Source: Geodermatophilus sp. DSM 45219
GTDB lineage: Bacteria > Actinomycetota > Actinomycetes > Mycobacteriales > Geodermatophilaceae
Length of the DNA stretch: 64,000 nt
Assembly: GCF_900104025.1 (NCBI RefSeq)
Contig: NZ_FNIQ01000003.1
Span: forward strand, 1-64,000
Reading direction: 5' to 3'
In this document: positions 24,451-32,637 of the stretch, in pieces
Layout of the letters: each line of letters begins with the position of its first letter
How positions within the stretch are numbered: the first letter of the stretch is position 1
The notes under the pieces: model-generated
Databases searched by the model: none
What the model saw: only the letters and a program-made list of their open reading frames with translations
Told to the model about the DNA's origin: nothing
Translations under genes and position numbers: made by a program

Positions 24451-25176
24451 TCAGTCGTCGCGCTTGGTGGCGCGGGAGACCCGCGCCGAGGTGCCGGCCC
24501 TGGCCGACGTCCGGGCCGCGGTGGTCTTCTTGGCGGCCGGACGCTTCTTCGCCGGAGCCGGCGCCGGCTCCTCGCCCGCCTCCAGCGTGGCCTTGGCCTG
24601 GTCCGCGGCCTCGTGCGTGGCCTCCTCGGCCCGGTCGATGGCCTTCTCGGCCTTCGCCGCGGTCTTCTGCGCGATCGAGGTGACCTCGTTGGACGCCTCG
24701 GCGACGGCCTCGGCGCTGTCCTCGAGCACCTCCTCGAGGGCGTCCTCGACGGCGTCCACCGCGCGCTCGGCGCGGCCGACGACCTTGCGGACGACGGGCT
24801 GGCGGCGCAGCTCCTCGACGACCTCGGCGCCGCGGACGGCGAGGGTCTCGATGGTGGCGACCGTCTGGGTGCGGGCGGTGCTCACCAGGCCGGCCACGGT
24901 GCCGGCGACCGCCTCGGGGTGGACGGCGGAGGCGACGTGCTGGGCCTGCGCACGGGCCGCGCGCACGGCCTCCTCGGCGCGGGTGCGGGCTTCCTTGGTG
25001 GCCAGGTCGACCTGCACCTGGGCCTCGCCGGGCAGCGCCTCGGCGCGCGAGCGGAGCGTGCCGACGACGGCGCGGGCGCGCTCGACGGCCAGGTCACCGG
25101 CGCCGACGGCGGCCAGCAGGACCTGCTTGTTCTGGAGGGCGACGGTCTCGCCGTACTCCTTCAGCGTGTTCTTCAT
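24451..25176 (-). CDS. hbhA: Heparin-binding-hemagglutinin-like coiled-coil protein
   Basis: 241 residues. The N-terminal LLAAVGAGDLAVERARAVVGTL is the HbhA signature; long Ala/Glu/Arg helices follow (residues ~30-205, heptad-like coiled coil). The C-terminus is a Lys/Ala/Arg tail (KKRPAAKKTTAARTS) that in mycobacterial HbhA binds sulfated sugars and anionic surfaces. No signal peptide is visible, as in HbhA. Its start overlaps the HTH gene by 4 nt, the same order as Rv0474-Rv0475. In a soil organism adhesion to hosts is unlikely; a structural or membrane-associated role is more plausible. Confidence 0.88.
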   Translation of the reverse strand: MKNTLKEYGETVALQNKQVLLAAVGAGDLAVERARAVVGTLRSRAEALPGEAQVQVDLATKEARTRAEEAVRAARAQAQHVASAVHPEAVAGTVAGLVSTARTQTVATIETLAVRGAEVVEELRRQPVVRKVVGRAERAVDAVEDALEEVLEDSAEAVAEASNEVTSIAQKTAAKAEKAIDRAEEATHEAADQAKATLEAGEEPAPAPAKKRPAAKKTTAARTSARAGTSARVSRATKRDD

Positions 25177-25685
25177 GCCGATTCCTTCGTGGGGCGGGAC
25201 GGGGCGGGGTCGGACGGGGCGGCCGGTGCGGGGGTGTGCACGGCGTGCTCCCGGACGTAGGTCTCGTACAGCTCGAGCAGCACCGCCTTGTGCCGCTCGG
25301 ACAGCGACGCGTCGGCGCGGATGGCCGCGACGGTGTCGGGGTTGCCCGAGCGGCGGTCGAGGATGCCGGCCTGCTCGTAGAGCGTCTCGGCCGAGATCTT
25401 CAGGCCCTTGGCGATCGCGGCCAGGATCTCCGCCGACGGCTTGCGCAGCCCTCGCTCGACCTGGGAGAGGTACGGGTTGCTCACCCCGGCCGTGCGGGCG
25501 AGCTCCCGGAGGGACACCCGGGCGGCGTTGCGCTGGTCGCGGATGAACTCGCCCACCTGCGACCCGGTCGCCGCGACCTTGGAGCGCTCGGCGGCCACCG
25601 TGTCCACGACACTGCCGGCGAGGTGGTCGACCGCCTCGCGGACGGTGGTCACCTGCTCGCGGACGAAGTCGCCGGGGTTCTGCAC
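25173..25685 (-). CDS. XRE-family HTH regulator (Rv0474-like)
   Basis: 170 residues. The HTH_3 domain sits at residues ~52-110: IRDQRNAARVSLRELARTAGVSNPYLSQVERGLRKPSAEIL (ends given), followed by ALKISAETLYEQAGI-like helices. N- and C-terminal flanks are helical and Pro/Ala-rich. GTG 25685 follows TAGCGT (25697-25692) by 6 nt. It overlaps hbhA, and as in mycobacteria is the likely regulator of that pair. Confidence 0.9.
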   Translation of the reverse strand: MQNPGDFVREQVTTVREAVDHLAGSVVDTVAAERSKVAATGSQVGEFIRDQRNAARVSLRELARTAGVSNPYLSQVERGLRKPSAEILAAIAKGLKISAETLYEQAGILDRRSGNPDTVAAIRADASLSERHKAVLLELYETYVREHAVHTPAPAAPSDPAPSRPTKESA

Positions 25686-25772
25686 GTCCTCACGCTAGGC
25701 CCGGGTGCTAGCTCCTGCAAGCGGAGGAGCTGGCGCCCGGGCGTGAGGCCTCTCACACCCGGACCGTTCGGC

Positions 25773-26717
25773 TCAACCCGTCAGCGCGGCCGCCGGGCGG
25801 ACCTCGCCGACCACGCCGTCCCCGCCCGGGACCGGGGTCTGCGCCCAGGGCGCCAGCTGCCCAGCGGGCACCCCGAGGCGCAGCAGCCCGGCGCACAGCG
25901 CGGGCGTGCGACCGCGGTCGCCGCCGTCGTCCAGCTTCAGCGCCACCGCGCCGCGGCCGGGGACGGCGGCGACGTGCACGCCGTCCGCCCCGCCCTTGAC
26001 CAGCAGGCCCGGGACGGCACGCATGAGATCGGTGTCCTCGCGGCCGGTGCCGGCCACGGACCAGGGGTGCGCCCGCATCGCGTCGGCCACCAACCGGTCG
26101 CGCGTGCCGGGCGCGGCCTCGACGAGCGAGGCCACGCCGCGGGCCAGGCCGGCGAGCGGGAGCGCGTGCTGCGGGGCGCCGCAGCCGTCGACGACCACGG
26201 CGGACACCGGCGCGCCCGCGGCCTCGCCGAGCCGGGCCTCGACCGCCTGCTGCAGCGGGTGCGCCCGGTCGAGGTAGCCCCCGGTCGGCCAGCCGGCGGC
26301 GACGCAGGCCGACAGCATCGCGGCGTGCTTGCCCGAGCAGTTCATCGCCAGCCGCTCCGGGGCCCGTCCGGCGGCCAGCCAGGCCGCGCGGGTCGCCTCG
26401 TGCGAGGGCAACGCGGGCGGGCAGCCGAGGTCGCCGGGCGTCAGGTCCGCGGCGGCGAGCATGCCGGCGACCAGCTCGCGGTGGCCGTCCTCGCCGGAGT
26501 GCGAGCCGGCGCCGATGGCCAGCTCGTCGTCGGAGCGCGGCGTCCAGCCGGCGGCCAGCAGCGCGGTGGCCTGCACCGGCTTGTTCGCCGACCGCGGCAG
26601 CACCGGCCGGTCGACGTCCCCCACCGCGTGCAGCACGGCGCCGTCGGGGCCGACGACGACCAGCGACCCGCGGTGCACCGACTCCAGGAAGCCCGAGCGC
26701 CACACCTCGACCAGCAC
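25773..26717 (-). CDS. Asparaginase (type II-like family PF06089)
   Basis: 314 residues. Hydrolyses L-asparagine to aspartate and ammonia if active. The family's LVEVWRSGFLESVHRGSLVVV opening (ends given), IGAGSHSGEDGHRELVAGML, MNCSGKHAAMLSACVAAGW and VDGCGAPQHALPL are all present. GTG 26717 matches the usual N-terminus, but no clear Shine-Dalgarno site precedes it. It is 35 nt after the RsiG gene in the same direction, probably part of the fur-ygfZ-rsiG unit. Confidence 0.9.
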   Translation of the reverse strand: MLVEVWRSGFLESVHRGSLVVVGPDGAVLHAVGDVDRPVLPRSANKPVQATALLAAGWTPRSDDELAIGAGSHSGEDGHRELVAGMLAAADLTPGDLGCPPALPSHEATRAAWLAAGRAPERLAMNCSGKHAAMLSACVAAGWPTGGYLDRAHPLQQAVEARLGEAAGAPVSAVVVDGCGAPQHALPLAGLARGVASLVEAAPGTRDRLVADAMRAHPWSVAGTGREDTDLMRAVPGLLVKGGADGVHVAAVPGRGAVALKLDDGGDRGRTPALCAGLLRLGVPAGQLAPWAQTPVPGGDGVVGEVRPAAALTG

Positions 26718-26752
26718 CGGGTTGTCCGGCCACGGTGACGCACTGTCCTCGT

Positions 26753-27313
26753 TCAGTGCCTACCCTCGTCGGCGAGCAGGGCGGCGACGTCGGCCTCGCC
26801 GTTGCGGTACCGGCGGCCGAGCTCGGCGGCCAGCCCGTCCATCACCTGCTGCACGCCGCGGCGGCGCTCGGACAGCGACACCTCGGCGGCGGCCAGCGAG
26901 CGCGCGGCCTGCTCCAGGTCGGCGTCGGACAGCTCGGGCACGTCGGAGAGGTCCACCCCGCGGGTCAGCGAGTTGACCCAGCTCTCGTACTCCTCGGGCG
27001 CGGCCGGCTGCACGGTCTGGTGCCGGCCGAGGCCGTGCGCGGGACCGCGGCCCTTCTCGGCGAGGATCTCCGGGAGCAGGTCGACCAGCGACCGGCCGTC
27101 GTGCTCGGCGCGGCGCTGCAGTTCGCGGCGCACGATGTCCAGCCGGCCCTGCAGCAGCCGCCGCGTGTAGGAGAGGTTGACCTCCTCCTGCTCGGCCCGG
27201 CGGCGCAGCGTGCGGACCTCGGCCATCGAGCGCTGCACCGCGGCGTCGAGGAAGCCGGGGTCGAGCAGGGCGTCGACGGCGGCGCCGCCGGCGCGGGTCG
27301 GTTCCGGGGTCAC
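26753..27313 (-). CDS. rsiG: RsiG-type c-di-GMP-binding anti-sigma factor
   Basis: 186 residues, mostly two long antiparallel helices. The c-di-GMP-binding signature E-x3-S-x2-R-x3-Q-x3-D occurs twice: E44, S48, R51, Q55, D59 and E144, S148, R151, Q155, D159. This double motif is the hallmark of RsiG, which in Streptomyces sequesters sigma-WhiG when loaded with c-di-GMP. Older annotations call the family aerial mycelium formation protein. The central Pro-rich linker (HQTVQPAAPEEYESW) separates the helices. GTG 27313 has GGAGG 7 nt upstream and lies 28 nt after ygfZ. No sigma gene is in the window, so the partner (WhiG/FliA-like) must be elsewhere. Confidence 0.92.
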   Translation of the reverse strand: MTPEPTRAGGAAVDALLDPGFLDAAVQRSMAEVRTLRRRAEQEEVNLSYTRRLLQGRLDIVRRELQRRAEHDGRSLVDLLPEILAEKGRGPAHGLGRHQTVQPAAPEEYESWVNSLTRGVDLSDVPELSDADLEQAARSLAAAEVSLSERRRGVQQVMDGLAAELGRRYRNGEADVAALLADEGRH

Positions 27314-27341
27314 GAGCGGGCCTCCACCTGGGGTCGTGCGG

Positions 27342-28448
27342 TCACCGGGGGATGGTCCCAGACCGCACGGCCTGGACCCGTTCCCGCGCCGCAGCGACCG
27401 TGTCGTCGAGCGCGGCCGGCGCGTCGTCGGGGTCGATCGCGGCGCGGCCGCCGGCCACGGTCAGCTCGGCGTCCATCGCCACCGACTGCTTGACCAGCGC
27501 CAGGGCGACGACGCCGAGCTCGTGGTGGCGGACGACCGAGCCGACCCGGCCGACCTCGCGGGCACCGGCGAGCACCGGGGCCCCCGCCCCGGGGAGCTGC
27601 TCGGTCGACCCGTCGAGGTGCAGCAGCACGAGTCGCCGCGGCGGGCGGCCGAGGTTGTGCACCCGCGCGACGGTCTCCTGGCCGCGGTAGCAGCCCTTGG
27701 CGAGGTGCACGGCGCTGGTCAGCCAGCCGGTCTCGTTGGGGATGGTGCGGTGGTCGGTGTCGACGCCCAGGCGTGGACGGCGGGCCTCGACCCGCAGCGC
27801 CTCGTACGCGTCGACGCCGGCGGGGGTCGCCCCCGCGCCCAGCAGCGCCTCGGCGCGGGCGGCGAGCTCCGCGCGCGGCACCAGCAGGTCGACGACGGGG
27901 GCGCCGTCCCCGATCGGGGGCATCCGGCGCACCCACCCGCCGCCGTCCAGGGCGAGCACCGCGTACGGCGCGGCGGGCACCGGCAGGCCGGCGGCGGTGA
28001 GCACGGCGTCGGCGCGCGGGCCGACGAGCGACAGCAGCGCCCACGCGTCGGTGACCAGCGCGGGCTCGACGCGGAGCATGAAGCGCATCCGCTCCAGGTA
28101 CGTCTGCAGGGCCGCGCCGGTGCCCGGCTCGACGTCGACCCAGGTGGTGCCGGCCAGCTCGGCGAGCACGAGGTGGTGCTCGACGTGCCCGTTCGGCGAC
28201 AGCTCGAGCGCCTCGGCGCCCGCGCCGTCGCCGAGCTGCTCGAGGTGCTGGGTCAGCAGGCTGTGCAGCCAGGTCAGCCGGTCCGCACCGGGGACGACGA
28301 GCACGTCGCGGTCGCTGCGGTCGACCAGGCCGGCGCCCTCGGCGAGGTCGCGCTGCTCGCGCAGGGGGCTGCCGAAGTGGGCGGGGACGGACCCGTCCTC
28401 CACGGCGACGGCACCCGGGTGCGACAGCAGGGGGCTGGGGTGGGACAT
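27342..28448 (-). CDS. ygfZ: YgfZ/GcvT-family folate-dependent Fe-S maintenance protein
   Basis: 368 residues. The diagnostic KGCYRGQE motif is at residues ~225-240 (LAKGCYRGQETVARVHN), with its conserved Cys; upstream lies the GcvT-like folate-binding fold (LVDRSDRDVLVVPGADRLTWLHSLLTQ, ends given). YgfZ proteins use tetrahydrofolate to help build or repair certain iron-sulfur enzymes. The ATG overlaps the fur stop by one base (TGATG), so translation is coupled to the Fur-family regulator, a plausible iron link. Confidence 0.93.
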   Translation of the reverse strand: MSHPSPLLSHPGAVAVEDGSVPAHFGSPLREQRDLAEGAGLVDRSDRDVLVVPGADRLTWLHSLLTQHLEQLGDGAGAEALELSPNGHVEHHLVLAELAGTTWVDVEPGTGAALQTYLERMRFMLRVEPALVTDAWALLSLVGPRADAVLTAAGLPVPAAPYAVLALDGGGWVRRMPPIGDGAPVVDLLVPRAELAARAEALLGAGATPAGVDAYEALRVEARRPRLGVDTDHRTIPNETGWLTSAVHLAKGCYRGQETVARVHNLGRPPRRLVLLHLDGSTEQLPGAGAPVLAGAREVGRVGSVVRHHELGVVALALVKQSVAMDAELTVAGGRAAIDPDDAPAALDDTVAAARERVQAVRSGTIPR

Positions 28449-28912
28449 CAGGACTCCGATCCGGCTCGTTCGCGGCACGCGCGGCACGTCCCCGACAGCG
28501 CGACGTGCCCCACGTCCAGCTGGAAACCGAGGTCGGCCGCCAGACGTTCCGCGGCGCCGTCGAGGAGTGCGGGGTCGGCCGAGGAGATCTCGCCGCAGCT
28601 GGCGCAGACCACGTGCAGGTGCGGGTGCTCGGCGGCGTGGTAGACCGGCGCGCCCTTGCCGAGGTGGGTGTGCCACACCAGCCCGAGCCGCTCCAGCAGC
28701 TCCAGGTTGCGGTAGACCGTCGAGGTGTCCGGTGCCGCGCCGTCGGGCCCGGCCTCCTCCCGCAGCCGGGTGGCGATCGCCTCCGGGGTGGCGTGCTCGA
28801 GCGCGGCGACCGCGCCCAGCACCCGCTGGCGCTGGGTGGTCAGCCGCAGCCCGCGGGAGCGCAGCCGCTCGGCGAGCGGTGCGGTGTCCTCGGGCGGGTG
28901 CGGGTGGGGCAC
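28448..28912 (-). CDS. Fur-family metalloregulator
   Basis: 154 residues: winged helix (GLRLTTQRQRVLGAVAAL, TVYRNLELLERLGLV) followed by the Fur dimerisation domain with the HxHxxC site (HPHLHVVCASCGEI) and a second CxxC (CRACRE) for structural zinc. Either Fur or Zur is possible; the sequence does not separate them. GTG 28912 follows TAGGCT (28925-28920) by 7 nt, so the message is probably leaderless. The first three bases of that hexamer are the stop codon of the upstream gene. Likely first gene of fur-ygfZ-rsiG-asparaginase. Confidence 0.92.
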   Translation of the reverse strand: MPHPHPPEDTAPLAERLRSRGLRLTTQRQRVLGAVAALEHATPEAIATRLREEAGPDGAAPDTSTVYRNLELLERLGLVWHTHLGKGAPVYHAAEHPHLHVVCASCGEISSADPALLDGAAERLAADLGFQLDVGHVALSGTCRACRERAGSES

Positions 28913-28922
28913 GCCGTCGAGC

Positions 28923-29810
28923 CTAGGCCCGGGCGAGGGCGCGGAGATCACCGAGCAGGTCGGCGTACCCGGCCACCGGGACGCCGTCCACCGTGGCACC
29001 CGGGCGGCCGGTGACGCCGTCGACCGCGCCGGCCGCGGTGGCCGCGTCGAGCACCCGGGCGTCGACCTGCGGGTCCAGCAACGCGGCGAGCCGGTCGGCG
29101 TGCGCGGGGGTCAGCAGGGCCAGGCCGGCGACCAGCCCGGCGCAGCCCCAGTTCGACGTCCCGGCGACGACGAGGGCGTCCACCGGCACCCGGCAGGCGA
29201 TCCGGTCCCCGTGGGCGATGCAGGCGGCCACGACGTCGGCCGGCACGTTGCCCATGCCGATCTCGTTGCCGCCGTCGCCGACCGCCCCGGTCACGAGGCC
29301 GGGCAGCGCGAACGCCGCGTGCAGCGGCGCGGTGGAGCCGGTGACGTCGACACCGCGCATGGTCAGCACCCGGCCGTCGGCGGCCGGGCCGAGCCGCTCG
29401 ACCGCGACCAGGTGCGACAGCCCCAGCGCCGCCACGCGGTCCCGCACCTGCCCGGCGTCCGCCGCGACCGGCAGCACCTCGAGCCGGCCGGCGCCGAGCA
29501 CCGCCAGGCACGCGGCGGTCACCTCCGCGCACGGCTCGTCGGTGAGCACCACCGGCTGGGCACCGACCGCGGCCAGCGCGGCGGCCAGGACGGCGACGCC
29601 GACCGGGCCGTCGGTCTCGGCCGCCGGGTCGGGGGCCCAGGCGATGTGCACACCGGTCACCAGGCCGACCCGGCTCCCGGCCCGCCCGGCGGCGGCCAGC
29701 TCCCCGGCCAGGCGGGCGAACTGCCCCGGGACGGCGGCAGCCAGCCCGGTGACCTCGCGGGCGCCGGGACGCAGCAAAGCGCGTTCGACCGCGGCGAGCG
29801 CCGCAGTCAC
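28923..29810 (-). CDS. D-glutamate cyclase-like (DUF4392) protein
   Basis: 295 residues. The D-glutamate cyclase signature AVGDGGNEIGMGNVP is intact near residue 175, with ACRVPVDALVVAGTSNWGCAG following. Family members convert D-glutamate to 5-oxo-D-proline. The GTG start overlaps the murL stop (GTGA), so it is made together with the enzymes that install D-Glu in peptidoglycan. That context suggests removal of free D-glutamate or turnover of wall-derived D-Glu; activity itself is inferred from the motif. Confidence 0.85.
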   Translation of the reverse strand: MTAALAAVERALLRPGAREVTGLAAAVPGQFARLAGELAAAGRAGSRVGLVTGVHIAWAPDPAAETDGPVGVAVLAAALAAVGAQPVVLTDEPCAEVTAACLAVLGAGRLEVLPVAADAGQVRDRVAALGLSHLVAVERLGPAADGRVLTMRGVDVTGSTAPLHAAFALPGLVTGAVGDGGNEIGMGNVPADVVAACIAHGDRIACRVPVDALVVAGTSNWGCAGLVAGLALLTPAHADRLAALLDPQVDARVLDAATAAGAVDGVTGRPGATVDGVPVAGYADLLGDLRALARA

Positions 29811-31147
29811 CGGACGGGCGGGCGGGCCTCCGCGAGCACCCGCTGCAGCGAGGCGAGGTACCGGTCGGGCACCGAGTGCTGCCCGCGCGGCGGCAGGAAG
29901 CCCTCGACGGTGGCGCCGGTGACGGCGGCGAAGGACGCCGCCTCCTGCCCCAGCGCCCGCACGACGGCGTGGTCGCCCCAGGCCGCGCTGCTGGCGAGGT
30001 GCGCCATCGCCGCGGCGCTCTCGGCCCGCTCCCCCACGCAGTCGAACGGCTTCTCGGTCGCCCACAGCTTCCGGAAGCCGTCGGCGAGGGAGAGGTCGGT
30101 CAGCGGGTCGCCGCCGAACATCCCCAGCGCCTCGGCCGGGGTCAGGAAGACCGCGAAGCACAGGAAGGTGAACAGGCACTTGTCGCAGTGCAGGCACCAG
30201 CGCTGGGTGGCCTCGCCGCCCATGTGGGCCTGCGTGTACGAGCGGTTGCAGCTGAGGATCTCCCCGCGCAGCTCCGGCAGGTCCGCCACCGCGGCCACCG
30301 TCGCCAGCTCCGAGAGCTGCCGGGTCAGGCTGAAGTAGCCGACGCCCACCTCGGCGGCCGCGGCGGCGAACAGCCGCTCGAACTCGTAGGACTTCGAGTA
30401 CTGGTGGTTCACCCGGGCGCCGTTGACCGTCAGCGTCTCCTCGTCGGCGGAGCGCTCGTTGGCGAACACCACCGGGTCGAACCCGCCGAGGACGGCGACC
30501 AGCGTCGAGATCGCCGAGTTGATCGCGGTGACCGGCACGTGCCCGTTCAGGCCCCCGGCCCGCGTGCGCTCCGCGAGCAGCGGGTCCAGCCGGCGCCGGA
30601 CGCCGATCAGCGAGACCCCCGCGGCGCGGGCGACGTCGCGCTGGGCGTCGGTCGGGTTGACCGCCAGCGCGGTGGCCGGGGTGACGACGACCAGCGCCAG
30701 CGCGGAGTCCTTGCCGCCGCCGACCGGGAGCAGCGCCTCGCGTCCGCCGCCGTCCACCGGCGCGGGGAGGTCGTCGGTGAGCTCCCTGTCCTCGATCGTG
30801 GCGTCGAAGGCGACCTCGTGCGGCACCGGCAGCCGGTTGACCGCGGCGAACTCGCCCAGCCCGTGCGTGTAGGCGGCCTCGGCGACGGCGGCCTGGGCCT
30901 TGGTGACCGGCCGCTGCACGACGACGCGGCCCGGCGCCCGCAGCTTGTAGTAGCTGGTGCCCATGACCAGGTGCACCAGGTCCAGCGCCGCGTCGACCCG
31001 CGCCGGGTCCGCGCCGGCGAGCAGCTCCGTGTCGAGGGTGAGCCGCTCGGTGAACTCGTCGCCGGCCAGCCGGTAGGTGAAGGCGGCCTCGCCGGTGGTC
31101 GGGTCGAGCGAGCGGCCGGCGACGACGAAGGCGTCCTGCTCAGACAC
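29807..31147 (-). CDS. murL: UDP-MurNAc-L-Ala-L-Glu epimerase
   Basis: MurL epimerises the terminal L-Glu of UDP-MurNAc-L-Ala-L-Glu to D-Glu, using ATP. The 446-residue product has the family's PP-loop-like LLPVGGGKDSALALVV, the NARVNHQYSKSYEFE region and the cysteine cluster RWCLHCDKCLFTFLCF near residue 335. GTG 31147 is chosen because GGAG lies 6 nt upstream and it overlaps murD2 by only 8 nt; ATG 31180 would overlap by 41. Together with MurD2 upstream it replaces the classical MurI/MurD route. Confidence 0.9.
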   Translation of the reverse strand: MSEQDAFVVAGRSLDPTTGEAAFTYRLAGDEFTERLTLDTELLAGADPARVDAALDLVHLVMGTSYYKLRAPGRVVVQRPVTKAQAAVAEAAYTHGLGEFAAVNRLPVPHEVAFDATIEDRELTDDLPAPVDGGGREALLPVGGGKDSALALVVVTPATALAVNPTDAQRDVARAAGVSLIGVRRRLDPLLAERTRAGGLNGHVPVTAINSAISTLVAVLGGFDPVVFANERSADEETLTVNGARVNHQYSKSYEFERLFAAAAAEVGVGYFSLTRQLSELATVAAVADLPELRGEILSCNRSYTQAHMGGEATQRWCLHCDKCLFTFLCFAVFLTPAEALGMFGGDPLTDLSLADGFRKLWATEKPFDCVGERAESAAAMAHLASSAAWGDHAVVRALGQEAASFAAVTGATVEGFLPPRGQHSVPDRYLASLQRVLAEARPPVR

Positions 31148-32468
31148 GCTGGGCTCCGGCGTCGAGGAGGATCTGCTCATAGGTCCGTGCCAACTCCTCG
31201 TAGTTGCGGAAGCGGTTGTAGCTCGGCGCGCCGGGCGAGAGCAGGACCAGCCCGCCCGGGCGGGCGGTGCGCAGCGCCTCGGCCACGGCGTCGGCGAGCG
31301 AGCCGGTCTCGGTGACCGGTGCCTCGACGCCGGCGGCGGCCGCGGCGGCGCGCAGGTCGGCGGCGAGCCGGGCGCCGGTGTCCGGGACGGTCAGCACCTG
31401 CACCGACCCGCCCCGGGCGACGACGGCGGCGGCCAGGTCGGTGTAGTCCAGGCCGCGGTCCTGCCCCCCGGCGATCAGCGTGACCTGCTGCCCGGCGAAG
31501 GCGTCGATGGCCGCCCGCACCGAGACCGGGGTGGTGCTCAGCGTGTCGTCGACGAACGTGACGCCGTCCCGCGTGGCCACCGGGTAGAGCCGGTGCGGCA
31601 GCGCCCGGAAGTCCGCGACCGCGGCCCGGACGGCCTCGGCGGACCGGTCGAGGTCCACGCCCATCCGGACGCACGCGGCCAGCGCGACGTGCACGTTGGC
31701 GACGTTGTGCACGCCGGCCAGCCGCTCCGGGCGGAAGCCGGCCAGCCGCGCCTCGGGGACGACGTCGGCCGGGTCGACCAGCACCTCCGGGTCCAGGTGC
31801 CGCTCGACGATCGACCGGGCCTGCGGGCCGACGACGACGGTGCCCGGGCCGCACGCGGCGAACACGTGCAGCTTGTCGCGGTAGTAGGTGTCGACGTCGC
31901 CGTGCCAGTCCAGGTGCTCGGGCGCCAGCGAGGTGACCGCGCCCCAGCCGGACCAGCCCTCGACCGCGGCCGCCTGGTAGCTGGAGACCTCGATGACCAG
32001 CGAGGTCCCGTCTCCGACGGCGTCGTCGAGCAGGACGTCGAGCAGCGGGGTGCCGATGTTGCCGGCGTGCACGGCCGGGCGGCCGGCGGCCTCGAGCACC
32101 GCGGCGGCCAGCGCGCTGGTCGTGCTCTTCCCCTTGGTCCCGGTGACGCAGAGCGTGGGCACGTCGCGGGCGGCGAACTCGGCCAGCGCCACGCCGGTGC
32201 CGGAGGTCAGCGTGGTCCGGGCCGCGAGCGCGCGGGCGTCCTCGCGGTAGGGGCTGATGCCCGGCGAGCGGAACACCAGGTCGCAGCCGGCCAGCGCGGC
32301 GACGTCCGTGCCGGCCGGCACGCCGTCGGGGAGGTCTGCCGGCGGGACGGCGTCCACGACCTCGACCCCGGCCGCGCCGGCGGCCAGCGCGGCCCGGACG
32401 GCGGCGCGCCCCTCGCGGCCGTACCCCCAGACGCCGACCCGGCGCCCGGCCATCTCGGCGAGCCTCAC
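31140..32468 (-). CDS. murD2: UDP-N-acetylmuramoyl-L-alanine--L-glutamate ligase
   Basis: ATP-dependent Mur ligase that adds L-Glu (not D-Glu) to UDP-MurNAc-L-Ala. The 442-residue product has the N-terminal Rossmann strand GRRVGVWGYGREGRAA, the Mur P-loop VTGTKGKSTTSALAA, EVSSYQAAAV, LAPEHLDWHGDVDTYYRDKL (ends) and VFVDDTLSTTP-type motif. Linkage to murL distinguishes it from ordinary MurD. GTG 32468 gives the usual VRLAEMAGRRV start; ATG 32453 is an alternative. TACAGT upstream followed by a 13-codon frame that ends on the start codon suggests a coupled mini-leader. Confidence 0.9.
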   Translation of the reverse strand: MRLAEMAGRRVGVWGYGREGRAAVRAALAAGAAGVEVVDAVPPADLPDGVPAGTDVAALAGCDLVFRSPGISPYREDARALAARTTLTSGTGVALAEFAARDVPTLCVTGTKGKSTTSALAAAVLEAAGRPAVHAGNIGTPLLDVLLDDAVGDGTSLVIEVSSYQAAAVEGWSGWGAVTSLAPEHLDWHGDVDTYYRDKLHVFAACGPGTVVVGPQARSIVERHLDPEVLVDPADVVPEARLAGFRPERLAGVHNVANVHVALAACVRMGVDLDRSAEAVRAAVADFRALPHRLYPVATRDGVTFVDDTLSTTPVSVRAAIDAFAGQQVTLIAGGQDRGLDYTDLAAAVVARGGSVQVLTVPDTGARLAADLRAAAAAAGVEAPVTETGSLADAVAEALRTARPGGLVLLSPGAPSYNRFRNYEELARTYEQILLDAGAQRV

Positions 32469-32562
32469 CGGCCGCCCCCGGACGGCGGTGCAGGGCGGGC
32501 GGTCACGGCGTCCACTGTACGGAGGGCGGGCCCACCGGACGGCGTGCGCGGCCGGTCGCCGG

Positions 32563-32637
32563 TAGGGTCCTGGGACAGGTGCGCCGGGAAGTCTGGTCGG
32601 CAACGTCTCTGCCGTCCCCTCACCCCGGAGCCGCCCC
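32563..32637 (+). ncRNA. Structured nhaA leader RNA with promoter (candidate cation-sensing riboswitch)
   Basis: TAGGGT (32563-32568) is a likely -10, placing the transcript start near 32575. From there the RNA can fold as a closed three-way junction: GGTG (32578-32581) with CACC (32621-32624), enclosing hairpin CCGG-gaagt-CTGG and hairpin CGGCA-acgtctc-TGCCG. The closing strand CACC ends 2 nt before the Shine-Dalgarno GGAG (32627-32630), so folding could control access to it. nhaA leaders in other bacteria include Li+/Na+ riboswitch classes; I cannot match this one to a known consensus. Confidence 0.5.

Noticed and set aside
32563-32637. Cobalamin riboswitch in the nhaA leader
   Set aside because: The GCCGGGAA-like string is suggestive, but the full B12-box and other helices are missing; a small three-way junction fits better.
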